64,000 nucleotides of DNA from Saccharicrinis sp050589685 (GTDB lineage: Bacteria > Bacteroidota > Bacteroidia > Bacteroidales > Marinilabiliaceae): the NCBI RefSeq assembly GCF_050589685.1, contig NZ_JBNGOS010000020.1:1-64000 (forward strand), given 5' to 3'. Positions 1 to 8,573 of the stretch are shown here, in pieces. Under the pieces are notes generated by a model. That model did no database searches. It saw nothing but the letters and a program-made list of their open reading frames with translations, and was not told where the DNA came from. The number at the start of each line of letters is the position of its first letter. The stretch's first letter is position 1. Made by a program: the position numbers and the translations under genes.

Positions 1-63
1 ATCCCCGCAACATCAAGTGCGATGAAATTTTAATGTAATTTTTTTACCCACGATAAATTCTTT

Positions 64-159
64 GAAAGTAATCGGGAAAAGTTATGCCTCGTTTCAGCAA
101 CTCCTTGTTTTATCGTATTTTAAATACGCATTACATACCTCTAATACATAATCCGGGTT
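64..159. repeat. Dispersed ~96-bp intergenic repeat, copy 1
   Basis: This stretch ends about 15 bases before the acr3 stop codon. It matches 40650-40745 through most of its length, sharing GAAAGTAATCGGGA, ATGCCTCGTTTCAG, CCTTGTTTTAT and CATAATCCGGGTT. Part of it, inverted, recurs at 43658-43710. It has no convincing reading frame and looks like a genomic interspersed repeat placed downstream of a minus-strand gene. Confidence 0.75.
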
Positions 160-174
160 AAACCACGTAAACGT

Positions 175-1203
175 TTACTTCCATTTATTGGCAATTGCCA
201 CCAGCGACAACATTACCGGAACTTCTACCAAAACCCCGACAACCGTTACCAAAGCGGCAGGTGATTGCAATCCAAACAATGCAATTGCAACGGCCACAGC
301 CAACTCAAAGAAATTGCTTGCACCAATCATAGCTGCCGGTGAACATACCGCATGTGGTAATTTAAGTTTTTTACCGCCAAGCCAGGCAATAAAAAAGATA
401 AAGTAAGTTTGAATGACCAATGGCACTGCGACCAATAGAATTATCAATGGGTTTTCACTGATGGTATTTCCCTGAAACGCAAATAACAATACCAATGTTA
501 GCAACAATGCTATAATGGAAACAGGCTTAAACTTAGGTAGAAATGATTCTGTAAACCATTTTTCTCCCCTTCTCTTTATTAACTGTTTATTGGTGATATA
601 TCCTGCCAACAGCGGAATAACCACAAATATTAACACACTTGCTACCAAGGTATCATAAGGGACTTGTACATTTGTCATTCCCAACAATAATCCTACAATA
701 GGTACAAATGCAACCAATATTATTAAGTCGTTTACAGCTACCTGAACCAAGGTATAATTTGGATCTCCATTGGTTAAATAACTCCAAACGAAAACCATTG
801 CCGTACAAGGAGCTGCTCCTAACAAAATGGCGCCTGCAATATATTCTCCTGCAAGTTCGGGCGAAATATAAGCCGCATAAATTATCGAAAAGAAAATCCA
901 TGCAAAAAAGGCCATGGTAAAGGGTTTTATCAACCAGTTTACAACAAGGGTTAATATTAAGCCTTTTGGGCGCTTTCCTACGTTTTTTATGCTGGAGAAA
1001 TCAATCTGTAACATCATAGGATAAATCATCAACCACACTAAAATAGCGACAGGGATATTAACTTTAAATACCTCTAACGAGCTTAATACCTGCACGCTGT
1101 CCCCGGCAAAATTACCAATAAGAATACCTGCACCAATGCACAAGGCAACCCAAAGGGACAGGTATTTTTCGAAAAATCCTATCCCAGCTTTACTTTCAGC
1201 CAT
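175..1203 (-). CDS. acr3: ACR3-family arsenite efflux permease
   Basis: This 342-aa inner-membrane protein has about ten hydrophobic segments and the usual length of ACR3 (arsenical-resistance-3) carriers, which extrude arsenite. The family-typical stretch around residues 125-140 (LLGAAPCTAMVFVWS) holds the conserved Cys of the translocation site. It is the last gene of the arsR-arsC-acr3 operon, 174 bases after arsC on the same strand. Arsenate reduced by ArsC would be exported here. The start ATG at 1203 precedes a short polar stretch and the first membrane helix. The family call is firm; activity on antimonite is not predictable from sequence. Confidence 0.93.
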   Translation of the reverse strand: MAESKAGIGFFEKYLSLWVALCIGAGILIGNFAGDSVQVLSSLEVFKVNIPVAILVWLMIYPMMLQIDFSSIKNVGKRPKGLILTLVVNWLIKPFTMAFFAWIFFSIIYAAYISPELAGEYIAGAILLGAAPCTAMVFVWSYLTNGDPNYTLVQVAVNDLIILVAFVPIVGLLLGMTNVQVPYDTLVASVLIFVVIPLLAGYITNKQLIKRRGEKWFTESFLPKFKPVSIIALLLTLVLLFAFQGNTISENPLIILLVAVPLVIQTYFIFFIAWLGGKKLKLPHAVCSPAAMIGASNFFELAVAVAIALFGLQSPAALVTVVGVLVEVPVMLSLVAIANKWK

Positions 1204-1261
1204 AAGTCAAATATTTGAAGTAATGAAGGGGCCGTCTCAAAATTAATTTATGTTAACAGTG

Positions 1262-1333
1262 AAACTTACGGATTGTAAGTTGGAAGGCAATAAATCCCCA
1301 TCCATTCGTTTGGCGTTTACAATTCGTAAGTTT
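1262..1333. repeat. 17-bp inverted repeat between arsC and acr3
   Basis: AAACTTACGGATTGTAA at 1262-1278 is mirrored by TTACAATTCGTAAGTTT at 1317-1333 with one mismatch and a 38-base loop. It lies in the arsC-acr3 intergenic gap, so it could fold in the transcript and tune distal expression. A related half (TCGTAAGTTT) recurs near 9798. Confidence 0.6.
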
Positions 1334-1377
1334 ATCATTTTCATAAATTAAATTCCGAACACCCTCAAGGTGAAGTC

Positions 1378-1806
1378 TTAATTTAATTGAGGTTCGATTT
1401 TCTCAGTATATAACTTATGAAATCCTTCTTTAATCTCGTCCCTAACACGGATAAATTCACTCCAGATAAACTCCTCTGTTCCTTCTGCGTGCGACGGATC
1501 GTCAAACCCAATGTGCAAACGATTTTTTACTTTGCCCATAAATGCGGGGCAGGCTTCATTTGCTCCGCCGCAAACCGTTACGACATAATCCCATTCTTCG
1601 TCCAAATAATCGTTTACCGAATCTGAACTATGACCGCTGATATCCAAACCAATCTCTTTCATGGCCTTAACCGCTTTTTGGTTAAGTTTACCCGAAGCTT
1701 CGGTTCCCGCTGAACGAACCGTGATTCTCTCGTCAAAAGATTGTAAAAATCCATGAGCCATCTGACTGCGACAGCTGTTACCTGTACATAAAATTAATAC
1801 CTTCAT
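1378..1806 (-). CDS. arsC: Arsenate reductase, thioredoxin-coupled LMW-phosphatase type
   Basis: This 142-aa cytoplasmic protein has the low-molecular-weight phosphatase-like fold used by thioredoxin-dependent ArsC. The P-loop CTGNSCRSQ lies at residues 7-15, with the nucleophilic Cys first and Arg near its end. A second Cys in VVTVCGGANEACPAF (about residues 76-90) and the neighbouring Cys fit the redox relay that reduces arsenate to arsenite. It lies between arsR and acr3, all minus strand, so the product can pass straight to the exporter. The N-terminus starts right at the catalytic loop, as expected. Confidence 0.93.
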   Translation of the reverse strand: MKVLILCTGNSCRSQMAHGFLQSFDERITVRSAGTEASGKLNQKAVKAMKEIGLDISGHSSDSVNDYLDEEWDYVVTVCGGANEACPAFMGKVKNRLHIGFDDPSHAEGTEEFIWSEFIRVRDEIKEGFHKLYTEKIEPQLN

Positions 1807-1913
1807 TGTTGTAAGTCATTTGAATCAGGAAAAATGAACACAGGGACACAAAGGAAAAGCGTTTGTTTGACTGCTTTTTGTTATTCCTATATCATTTTCC
1901 AAAGTTTATATGA

Positions 1914-2246
1914 TTATTTACATTTATAATTTTTTGTGTTTAGCTGATCAAAGAAAGCAAGCGAAGTAAGCTTTAATTCATCGATCTTTTTCACATTTAA
2001 ACAATACTTTGTTTTTACCCCTGCAATCTCACCTTCAATCAACCCCACTTCTTTTAATTCCTTAATATGCTGATTCACGGTTGTTCGCCCCAGGGGCAAC
2101 TCATCCGATATGTCACCTGTAATACATGATTCTGATTCAGCGATGAATATAAGGATTTGCAACCTGGCAGGATGCGAGAGCGCCTTGAAAAGGTTCGCAC
2201 TTTCCGTCAGGCTTTTTTCGAATAATTCCGATTTTGCTTGTACCAT
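1914..2246 (-). CDS. arsR: ArsR/SmtB-family repressor
   Basis: This 110-aa winged-helix protein has the ArsR signature LFKALSHPARLQIL (residues 19-32) and the recognition-helix region LGRTTVNQHIKEL. It probably represses its own operon and releases DNA when arsenite binds. The classical ELCVCDL metal motif is absent; the equivalent stretch has a single Cys (SESCITGDI). Other Cys residues lie at KYCLN and in the C-terminal tail (YKCK), so the As(III) site is probably a non-canonical arrangement, as in other ArsR subgroups. A strong palindrome lies just upstream (2268-2295). Confidence 0.88.
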   Translation of the reverse strand: MVQAKSELFEKSLTESANLFKALSHPARLQILIFIAESESCITGDISDELPLGRTTVNQHIKELKEVGLIEGEIAGVKTKYCLNVKKIDELKLTSLAFFDQLNTKNYKCK

Positions 2247-2267
2247 AACCCATTTGTTTGACGCAAA

Positions 2268-2295
2268 TATACGTCATATTTTAACATGACGTATA
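2268..2295. promoter_or_regulatory. ArsR operator palindrome
   Basis: The perfect inverted repeat TATACGTCAT-N8-ATGACGTATA starts 22 bases upstream of the arsR start codon. Its position and symmetry fit a dimeric ArsR-type repressor site, giving autoregulation. The match is read directly from the sequence; assignment to this ArsR is inference from proximity. Confidence 0.75.
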
Positions 2296-2451
2296 AATAC
2301 GACATTAATTTAATGTTAAAAAGGTAAAATTTTAATTTTCTTTATTCAAATCTAAAAACCAGTAGTACATAGCAAGAGATTGCTACTACGGCATTTTACT
2401 AACTTATAACAATGTATGACTGAACTTTTTGTGAAGAAAACTAAATAGGTT

Positions 2452-2487
2452 AAGGATAGCATCGCCTGTAGCGATTCTATCCTTTTT
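2452..2487 (+). terminator. Hairpin/terminator in arsR-GT2 gap
   Basis: The stem AAGGATAG-c-ATCGC / GCGAT-t-CTATCCTT has a five-base loop and a short T run on the plus strand. It lies 13 bases beyond the stop of the minus-strand GT2 gene. In that direction it gives a strong stem without a T run, so it may act as a 3'-end structure. Confidence 0.6.
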
Positions 2488-2499
2488 GTAAATCAAATA

Positions 2500-3435
2500 C
2501 TATATCTGTTCGCTATTACGAACTTTATAAATTTTCTTTTGCTGTGATTCGTGGTTGGTTCGCATTAACAGATCCAAGGTAATACCTGTCATAATCAGCT
2601 GAAAACCGCCAAGCAGGAATACAATTGCAGCAAAAATCAAAGGACGTCCCCAAATATCCTCCCCCATTAATTTCACTACCAATAAGTAAGCCATCAGAAC
2701 AACTCCAATAGCAAAACTACCTGCACCAATAGGCCCCAGAAAGTGCATTGGTTTTTGGGAGTATTTATTGGTAAATCGCATTAAAATCAAATCGCTGATT
2801 ACCTTAAAAGTACGCGAAAGCCCATATTTTGATTCCCCTGCAACACGAGCCCTGTGATTTACCGGAATCTGTTCAACTTTTGCACCTTCATTAATGGCAA
2901 GGATGGCAATAAAACGATGCATTTCGCCGTATAGCGGGATATCCTTTGCAATATCACTTCTAAAAACCTTTATGGCACATCCATTATCAATGATAGGTGT
3001 ATCGGACACTTTTCGCACCAGCGAATTTGCAATCTTCGAAGGTATTTTTCTCAGAAACATATCATCTTTGCGTTGTGCCCTGATTCCGGTGACAACATCG
3101 CATCCCGTTTTTTCCATCACCTCCATCATCTTGATTAAATCGGCAGGGTCGTTTTGCAAATCGCCGTCTAATGTAGCAATGATATCTCCTGTAGCATAAT
3201 CAATACCGGCCTTTAAGGCAGGACATTGGCCAAAGTTTTTTCTCAAGTCGATTAAAACAACATTTTTACCTTTTTGCTGTTTAATTTCTTCAACGGTTTT
3301 GTCTTTTGAACCATCATTAATCAGTATCGTTTCAAAATCGTATTTTGAAGGGTTCAGTGCTTCGTACACTTGATTTACTAACGGCGTAATGTTACCCTGC
3401 TCATTATAAACCGGAATAACTACAGAAATCTTCAT
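2500..3435 (-). CDS. GT2 glycosyltransferase, DPM1/GtrB-like, with two C-terminal TM helices
   Basis: This 311-aa protein has an N-terminal GT-A domain (residues 1-230). It shows the start VVIPVYNEQGN, the nucleotide-sugar DxD in ATLDGDLQNDP (about residue 93) and the NGCAIKVFR loop typical of polyprenyl-phosphate sugar transferases. Two hydrophobic helices (about 235-255 and 265-285) anchor it in the inner membrane. The family moves a sugar from a nucleotide donor to undecaprenyl phosphate. The next gene downstream of its promoter side (3456-5099) is a GT39-type transferase that uses such lipid-linked sugars, with 20 bases between them. The pair therefore resembles ArnC/ArnT or GtrB/GtrC-like glycosylation. 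The sugar and final acceptor are unknown. Confidence 0.87.
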   Translation of the reverse strand: MKISVVIPVYNEQGNITPLVNQVYEALNPSKYDFETILINDGSKDKTVEEIKQQKGKNVVLIDLRKNFGQCPALKAGIDYATGDIIATLDGDLQNDPADLIKMMEVMEKTGCDVVTGIRAQRKDDMFLRKIPSKIANSLVRKVSDTPIIDNGCAIKVFRSDIAKDIPLYGEMHRFIAILAINEGAKVEQIPVNHRARVAGESKYGLSRTFKVISDLILMRFTNKYSQKPMHFLGPIGAGSFAIGVVLMAYLLVVKLMGEDIWGRPLIFAAIVFLLGGFQLIMTGITLDLLMRTNHESQQKKIYKVRNSEQI

Positions 3436-3455
3436 GTTATGTTTTTTTAAAAAAC

Positions 3456-5099
3456 TTATTCTATTTTCAGCAAATATACTTTTTTTAAGGACTTTTCGCG
3501 TGTGACAGGATTTAAAAACTCACCGGACATCCTTGATATTAATCGATGTGGAAAAGCTTTTTCAAAACCTATCCTGGACGGCATCATCTCCTTGATATCC
3601 TTATAACCTTCCTCGTTGGTTACCACCCAATAGTTGGCGTTATTCATCACTTTTTCGAAATCTTCTTTTTCCTGGTACCAGGAAGAAATTTTTGAGGGGT
3701 AAAAATAAGTTTCGAACTGACGAAACTTATAGGTATATAAATCTTCTTGCGCATTAGCCAATTGGCTGTATGCATCGCTAGCCCTGATACCGCCATGATA
3801 TTGAAACGCGCTGGGTATAAAATGTGCATTTAAAACAAAATTTAATACAATGGAGGAAATGGCTAATGGAACAATGATTTTTTGATACAATTCATGCCTG
3901 GGCAATACAAAATAAATAGCAACTGCCATCCCAACGATCACCGGAATCCAAATTGTCAAGTTTCCGGTTTTAAAAACATAGGTGAGTATAAAAACCAATG
4001 CCGCAGTGATAATGGCCAGCATTACATTACGTGCTCCCAGCAACCACTTGCCTAACATATGGTTTTTGCTTTCCACTATTCCCTGGTAAAGAAATTGGGC
4101 TACAATTACCGATAAAAACGGCGTAACCGGATATAAATAATGAGGTGCCTTCTGACTCGCCACGGACAATATTAAGGTATAAATTATAACCACTGCATAA
4201 GTCATATACTCGGGTCGCTTAAATCTTTCGCTTCCCTTTTTTACAAACATACCTTTGATATGATTCCCGATGGTAATCAGTGTGAACAAAGACCATGGCA
4301 AATAAATGTAAATCATGGTATGCAGATAAAAAGAGATATCTCCATCCACTGCACCTCCTTTGTTGTAGGCACCTTGAATTCTACCTACATTATTCGACCA
4401 AAAAAAGAATTCGATCCCTTCCCAGCCAAAATTATCGTAATTGGCCTTTAACGTGGGAAACAGAACCAACCCTAATATTGGAAACGCCAACAACCAAACC
4501 GGATTAAAAATGTTTTTCCAGTCTTTTTTCAACAATAAATGTCCGCCAACAGCAAAAACAGCCACTGCTAATCCAACAGGTCCCTTGGTTATCATGGCAA
4601 AACCAATAAACACAAAACCTAAAATAAAATTGATAGCACTTTTATGATGAAGAAAGAAAGCCAGGAAAGATACGCCTAGCACAACATTAGCCGTCAACAG
4701 GGCATCCGTATGTAAGTCGTTATGGTACAGAAACATCATTTCGGATGTGGCATACATTAAGGCAGCCAGCAATCCTGTTTGTTCGCCATAATACAGTTTA
4801 GCCATTCTGTAAAGCGCGATAACACTTGCTATCGAAAACAATAAAGTGGGTAGCTTAAAAGCAAATAAAGATATCCCAAACAAATGAAATGAAGCAGTGC
4901 TCAGCCAAAAGAAAAAATGAGGTTTGTGCAAATATGGATGACCGTGTATTTGTGGAGTCATCCAATCTCCGCGCTCAAACATGATTCGGCTTATGGCGGC
5001 ATACTTTCCCGAATCGATACCAACTTCCGGAAATAAGCCAATTACATAAACAATCAGGGCGGCGATAAACAATCCCGCTCCAACCTTTTTATTGTTCAT
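3456..5099 (-). CDS. GT39/ArnT-like membrane glycosyltransferase
   Basis: A protein of about 547 aa with some eleven membrane helices. The early periplasmic loop VGIDSGKYAAISRIMFERGD carries the acidic residue conserved in GT39/ArnT-type enzymes, which transfer a sugar from polyprenyl phosphate at the outer face of the inner membrane. The C-terminal 110 residues are soluble, as in ArnT relatives. The ATG at 5099 is chosen; an upstream TTG at 5111 would add only four residues. It is co-directional with the GT2 gene and probably uses its product. Candidate acceptors are lipid A, a membrane glycan or a protein; sequence alone does not decide. Confidence 0.82.
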   Translation of the reverse strand: MNNKKVGAGLFIAALIVYVIGLFPEVGIDSGKYAAISRIMFERGDWMTPQIHGHPYLHKPHFFFWLSTASFHLFGISLFAFKLPTLLFSIASVIALYRMAKLYYGEQTGLLAALMYATSEMMFLYHNDLHTDALLTANVVLGVSFLAFFLHHKSAINFILGFVFIGFAMITKGPVGLAVAVFAVGGHLLLKKDWKNIFNPVWLLAFPILGLVLFPTLKANYDNFGWEGIEFFFWSNNVGRIQGAYNKGGAVDGDISFYLHTMIYIYLPWSLFTLITIGNHIKGMFVKKGSERFKRPEYMTYAVVIIYTLILSVASQKAPHYLYPVTPFLSVIVAQFLYQGIVESKNHMLGKWLLGARNVMLAIITAALVFILTYVFKTGNLTIWIPVIVGMAVAIYFVLPRHELYQKIIVPLAISSIVLNFVLNAHFIPSAFQYHGGIRASDAYSQLANAQEDLYTYKFRQFETYFYPSKISSWYQEKEDFEKVMNNANYWVVTNEEGYKDIKEMMPSRIGFEKAFPHRLISRMSGEFLNPVTREKSLKKVYLLKIE

Positions 5100-5147
5100 A
5101 TTAAGTGTCAACTATAATGCGTTAAAATCGTCGGCAAATATATTACT

Positions 5148-5714
5148 TTAATCCACAACAATATGGTATTTATGCAATAAACCAACTAATCCGGGTACTG
5201 AAAACCTTGCATTGCGGATTGAATTTTGTTCGGGATTAATGGAGAAATTAGTCGCAGTCCTAAAATCCGCTTTTTCCAGGTTGCTCCGCTGGAATATCGC
5301 TCCGCTTAAATCGCAGTTATGAAATGATGAACCGGTAAGCACTGTTCCAGAAAAATCTACCTCGGTCATCCTACAGGTATCAAAACCAGTCTTTTTTAGC
5401 TTTAGCTTATAAAACGAGGAATAATCCAATATACATTCGCTAAACCGGAACGATAACGAAAAGGTATTGCAATCATCAAACTGCAGACCGATCATTTTAC
5501 AGCTTTTAAAGTGTACATCCCTGAAAGCACAATCGGTCAGCTTCATATTGCTTAGGTCACATTCAATAAATTCACATTCTGAAAATATGTAACCCGACAA
5601 ATCACCCTCGGAGAAATTGCAGTTACGAAATATACAATCGTCGTATTCGCCCAAAGGCAAATCAATCATGATCATATCTTTAAATTCTTTACTAACTTGA
5701 TAGCTGTTAGACAC
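5148..5714 (-). CDS. Pentapeptide-repeat protein
   Basis: This 188-aa protein consists mainly of A(D/N)LXX-like five-residue repeats from about residue 25 to 165 (such as CDLSN, CAFRD, VDFSG, CDLSG, ADFRT), which form a right-handed beta-helix. The start at 5714 is a GTG. In-frame ATGs 13 and 15 codons later are alternatives, because neither choice has a clear ribosome site. The role is unknown: Qnr-like gyrase protection is one family function but is not indicated here. It follows 33 bases upstream of the GT39 gene on the same strand, so co-transcription is possible. Confidence 0.8.
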   Translation of the reverse strand: MSNSYQVSKEFKDMIMIDLPLGEYDDCIFRNCNFSEGDLSGYIFSECEFIECDLSNMKLTDCAFRDVHFKSCKMIGLQFDDCNTFSLSFRFSECILDYSSFYKLKLKKTGFDTCRMTEVDFSGTVLTGSSFHNCDLSGAIFQRSNLEKADFRTATNFSINPEQNSIRNARFSVPGLVGLLHKYHIVVD

Positions 5715-5959
5715 CTTATTCTGATTTTTATGATGAATACCTCTGTTGTTTTTTGCAAAAGGTTGAGTGTATGATTTCGTCAGGGATTTCGGACCTCAAA
5801 CCCATCCAGTTACCGCCCAAGATTGAGGCGGGTGATAGCACTTGAAAACCTCTAGAAACCTTATAAATTATACACATTATTGAACTAAACCTCACTTCGC
5901 TCGGTGGCCAAAAGTCACTCCATTCGACTACCTTAATAGCTTACATGTTCCATTAACAG

Positions 5960-6213
5960 TTTACAATAATGACAAATTTAAAAAAACATTCGATCAGAAG
6001 GCCATCCTTCGCAATATAAGTGAGCGCATACGGGAACGTTACTGGTGGCACAATAATGATTATGCCAGCTTCGTCGAAAAAGAGCCTGAACAAACCAGTA
6101 TCGAAGAACTACGTAACGATTTCCAGGCCCAACTAACCGAAGGGCAACGTGAAGATGGGATATTACGCGCCCTCGCATTCCCTTTTCTCCAATGTGATCC
6201 ACAAATAGCCTGA
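5960..6213 (+). pseudogene. Decayed reading frame, about 85 codons, unknown family
   Basis: One plus-strand frame is open from a stop near 5880 to TGA at 6213 and has no usable start codon. From about 5960 its translation has a protein-like composition (segments such as ISERIRERYWWHNNDY and SIEELRNDFQAQLTEG). Downstream, short coding-like pieces (near 6300-6340) appear in another frame. I read this as the remnant of a deleted gene, but I do not recognise the family. The rest of the 5715-6420 gap shows only low-complexity intergenic sequence. Confidence 0.4.
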
Positions 6214-6420
6214 ACGGAAAAAATACACCCGATTGTCAATGAAAATAAGGAAGATAATGAAGAACTAAAAAGAGGTTTGAGAATAACACAGCCAGGCGCG
6301 AGATGCCCTTACCGAACAGAAAGCAGAATATTAAACCTCTTTAATTAAAAGGCTATAATAAAGGGATTTAGCCCAACACAAATTAAAACCCAATTGAGCG
6401 CTGGTCTTGAAGATTCAGCA

Positions 6421-6463
6421 AAAAAAAACGGCAGCAGGGACTTTTCTCCCTGTTGTTTTTTTT
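6421..6463. terminator. Bidirectional rho-independent terminator
   Basis: A run of A residues leads into the stem GCAGCAGGGA / TCCCTGTTGT, followed by an eight-T run. It works in both directions and lies just past the stop of the minus-strand hydrolase gene. Confidence 0.8.
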
Positions 6464-6521
6464 GTGCTCCGCTGGGCTTTAATATCTATCCTATATGGTT
6501 AGCGATTCGTGCTTTTATTTC

Positions 6522-7619
6522 TTATTTTTTCAAACTTTCCTTTTCAAAAAAATCAACTAAGATATCACACAATAGTTGGGGGCTTTCAATAGCGGGGCAA
6601 TGTCCAACGCCGGGAATAATGTGCAATTCTTTTTCGTCCTTGGACAAACCAGATAATGCATTGTAAATTAATTCAGCGTGCCCTGTACCAACCACATAGT
6701 CTTGTTCGCCCTGAATAACAATTGTGGGAGTTTTTATCTGCCTTAATTCCGGTTCAATATTGATGTTGTTGTACGAAGGTGTGTTTCGGAAAGCAGCATT
6801 TACGATTTCTGCTTTATCTCCAACTTCTGCATATTCCTTGGCTGTATATTTCATCAATTTCATTAAGGCAGTATCTTGAACTACATCTTTAAATGAAATA
6901 ACCTTGGAAGTATCGGCAAAATAAGCGTTGAATCCAAGTTTTGGAGGCACTTCATGTTTCATCCAGTTTACATCGGTATGGAAGTGTGCAAAATTACTGC
7001 TTTTAATTCGTTTCAGTTCTGCGACAATATGCTCCAATTCAGCTTTTTGTTCTTCAGAAATTTTGGTTTGAAGCATCTCTTTTGCTCTATTTGTTTCAAA
7101 ATTAATAAGTGATTGGTTTTGATATTGGCTGTTCACTTTTCCGTCAATACACGCATAAGCATGCACTTTAGTCTGGTCTTTTAACAAGTACAAGAAACCA
7201 TACATTCCACCCCATGAGGTTCCCATGATATTTAATCTATCTTTCTGGTATCTGGCGCGCAGGGTATCGATTACAATATCTAAATCTTCAAGATACTGCG
7301 CTACTGTAAGTAATATTGTGTCTGAACATGCCAAAGATTTTCCGCATCCACGTTGGTCAAGGTATGCCACCAGAAATTTATCTTCCAGTCCCGGTCCCAT
7401 CAACTTTATGTCTATCCCGGAATATCCGCCAGGGCCACCATGTAAATTAATGATTAATGGTTTGTTTGCATTTCCACGCACTCGGACATAGACTGCTGAT
7501 TCGGGGACATCAACCATTATCTCCTGATCAATAATTTTAATTGGAGATTCATTTTGGCAAGAGTAGGCTAAAAAAATAGCTCCTGTAATAAATACAATAA
7601 AGAAGATTTTTATTTTCAT
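6522..7619 (-). CDS. Alpha/beta-hydrolase lipoprotein, proline-iminopeptidase-like
   Basis: A 365-aa protein with a lipoprotein signal (hydrophobic residues 4-20, then SCQNE). The oxyanion-hole motif LHGGPGG and the nucleophile elbow GTSWGGM (about residue 130) are typical of S33-family peptidases and related esterases. An acid in QGEQDYV and a His in GVGHCP complete a likely Ser-Asp-His triad. It would act in the periplasm or on the outer membrane. The ATG at 7619 (MKIKIF) gives a standard signal peptide; the ATG at 7628 adds three residues. The substrate is not predictable. It is monocistronic, with a terminator directly downstream. Confidence 0.85.
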   Translation of the reverse strand: MKIKIFFIVFITGAIFLAYSCQNESPIKIIDQEIMVDVPESAVYVRVRGNANKPLIINLHGGPGGYSGIDIKLMGPGLEDKFLVAYLDQRGCGKSLACSDTILLTVAQYLEDLDIVIDTLRARYQKDRLNIMGTSWGGMYGFLYLLKDQTKVHAYACIDGKVNSQYQNQSLINFETNRAKEMLQTKISEEQKAELEHIVAELKRIKSSNFAHFHTDVNWMKHEVPPKLGFNAYFADTSKVISFKDVVQDTALMKLMKYTAKEYAEVGDKAEIVNAAFRNTPSYNNINIEPELRQIKTPTIVIQGEQDYVVGTGHAELIYNALSGLSKDEKELHIIPGVGHCPAIESPQLLCDILVDFFEKESLKK

Positions 7620-7832
7620 GATATACATTCAATTATTTAAAGACAATTTGTGGTCGTTTTTCAAAAATTATTACCACCGGTTTCGTTTAAGAAACGTTTT
7701 AATGGCTTATATACCTTATTGAATACTAGACTTTGTTCAATATCGCTTTAATTCAGCGCATTACAGGTTATATTCCTTCTAAATTAATCATCTTATACCT
7801 TCCGGCAAAGGCGCCAGGTTTTTATTTAGTGA

Positions 7833-8033
7833 TCATTCTTTTGTCTCTTTTATTTTACTTATGAGATATTTCAGATTAAAGATCATGGATAAAATAAAGA
7901 GTAGAATGATTGCAATAACTAATAAAGTATTATTATCCAGAATAAAATAATTGATTATAAAAGTCGTAAACCCAATCAGCATAAAACTCTGCCCTATAAT
8001 TAGGGTCAAATAGTCCGTCTTCTTTTTAGTCAT
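7833..8033 (-). CDS. Small two-TM membrane protein
   Basis: This 66-aa protein has two hydrophobic helices (about residues 10-28 and 34-56) separated by a short polar turn, and a charged C-terminus (KIKETKE). I recognise no family. The ATG at 8033 follows an A/T-rich leader without a Shine-Dalgarno site. It lies at the edge of the FNR-type regulator cluster but lacks a clear copy of the dyad found there. Confidence 0.6.
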   Translation of the reverse strand: MTKKKTDYLTLIIGQSFMLIGFTTFIINYFILDNNTLLVIAIILLFILSMIFNLKYLISKIKETKE

Positions 8034-8266
8034 TTTTTCTGCTTATTTATGGTTTATAAAAAATCTTGTATCTCAAAAAATAGACTAATTTCAGCCTTAC
8101 ATACAACTCAAACATAGATAAACCTGTCAGTTTTCGAATATATTTTGCAGAGTTACAATTACAAATACTACTTGTTTTTTAAGGCGGATGGTCCAAGAAT
8201 ATAATTAGTATCATACCTAATTTTTAAAATAGCATATCCCAGGGAGATATTTTTTTAATAGGCCAA

Positions 8267-8443
8267 CTACTCATCCTCCATGGATTTTACCGCATTGTTG
8301 GGTAGCTCCAATGGTTTAGAAGATGAATTATCATCAGACCTGTTTAGCGCAACATAGAGTCCGGTAATTGATTTAATGAGGGCAGCTATTGCAGTAAGAA
8401 TGGCCGGTGTTATCATCCAAAATGAATTCTTTTTTTCTTTCAT
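8267..8443 (-). CDS. Small single-TM protein, likely FNR-regulon member
   Basis: A 58-aa protein (MKEKKN start) with one membrane helix at about residues 9-30, followed by a polar acidic tail. The ATG at 8443 is preferred over 8482, which would add a 13-residue polar extension before the helix. The 18-bp dyad at 8543-8560 lies 100 bases upstream and is the only recognisable control element before this gene. The family is unknown. Confidence 0.6.
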   Translation of the reverse strand: MKEKKNSFWMITPAILTAIAALIKSITGLYVALNRSDDNSSSKPLELPNNAVKSMEDE

Positions 8444-8542
8444 CTTTGTAGAATTTGCTGATTGACCATCATTAAGATACAAAAATTTGATCGTTTTTAA
8501 TTGAATGAAAAAGATTATATCACAGCAAATTATCTAAGATAT

Positions 8543-8560
8543 CTCATTTATTTTCATGAG
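8543..8560. promoter_or_regulatory. FNR-type dyad, site A
   Basis: CTCAT-TTATTTTC-ATGAG, embedded in a longer context (CTAAGATAT to the left, CTA to the right) that it shares almost exactly with site C at 13813. It lies between the regulator's stop codon and the small membrane-protein gene. Confidence 0.65.
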
Positions 8561-8573
8561 CTAAGGGAACTAT

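Noticed and set aside
5148..5714. Qnr-type quinolone-resistance protein
   Set aside because: Pentapeptide repeats alone do not indicate gyrase protection, and the context is glycosyltransferases.
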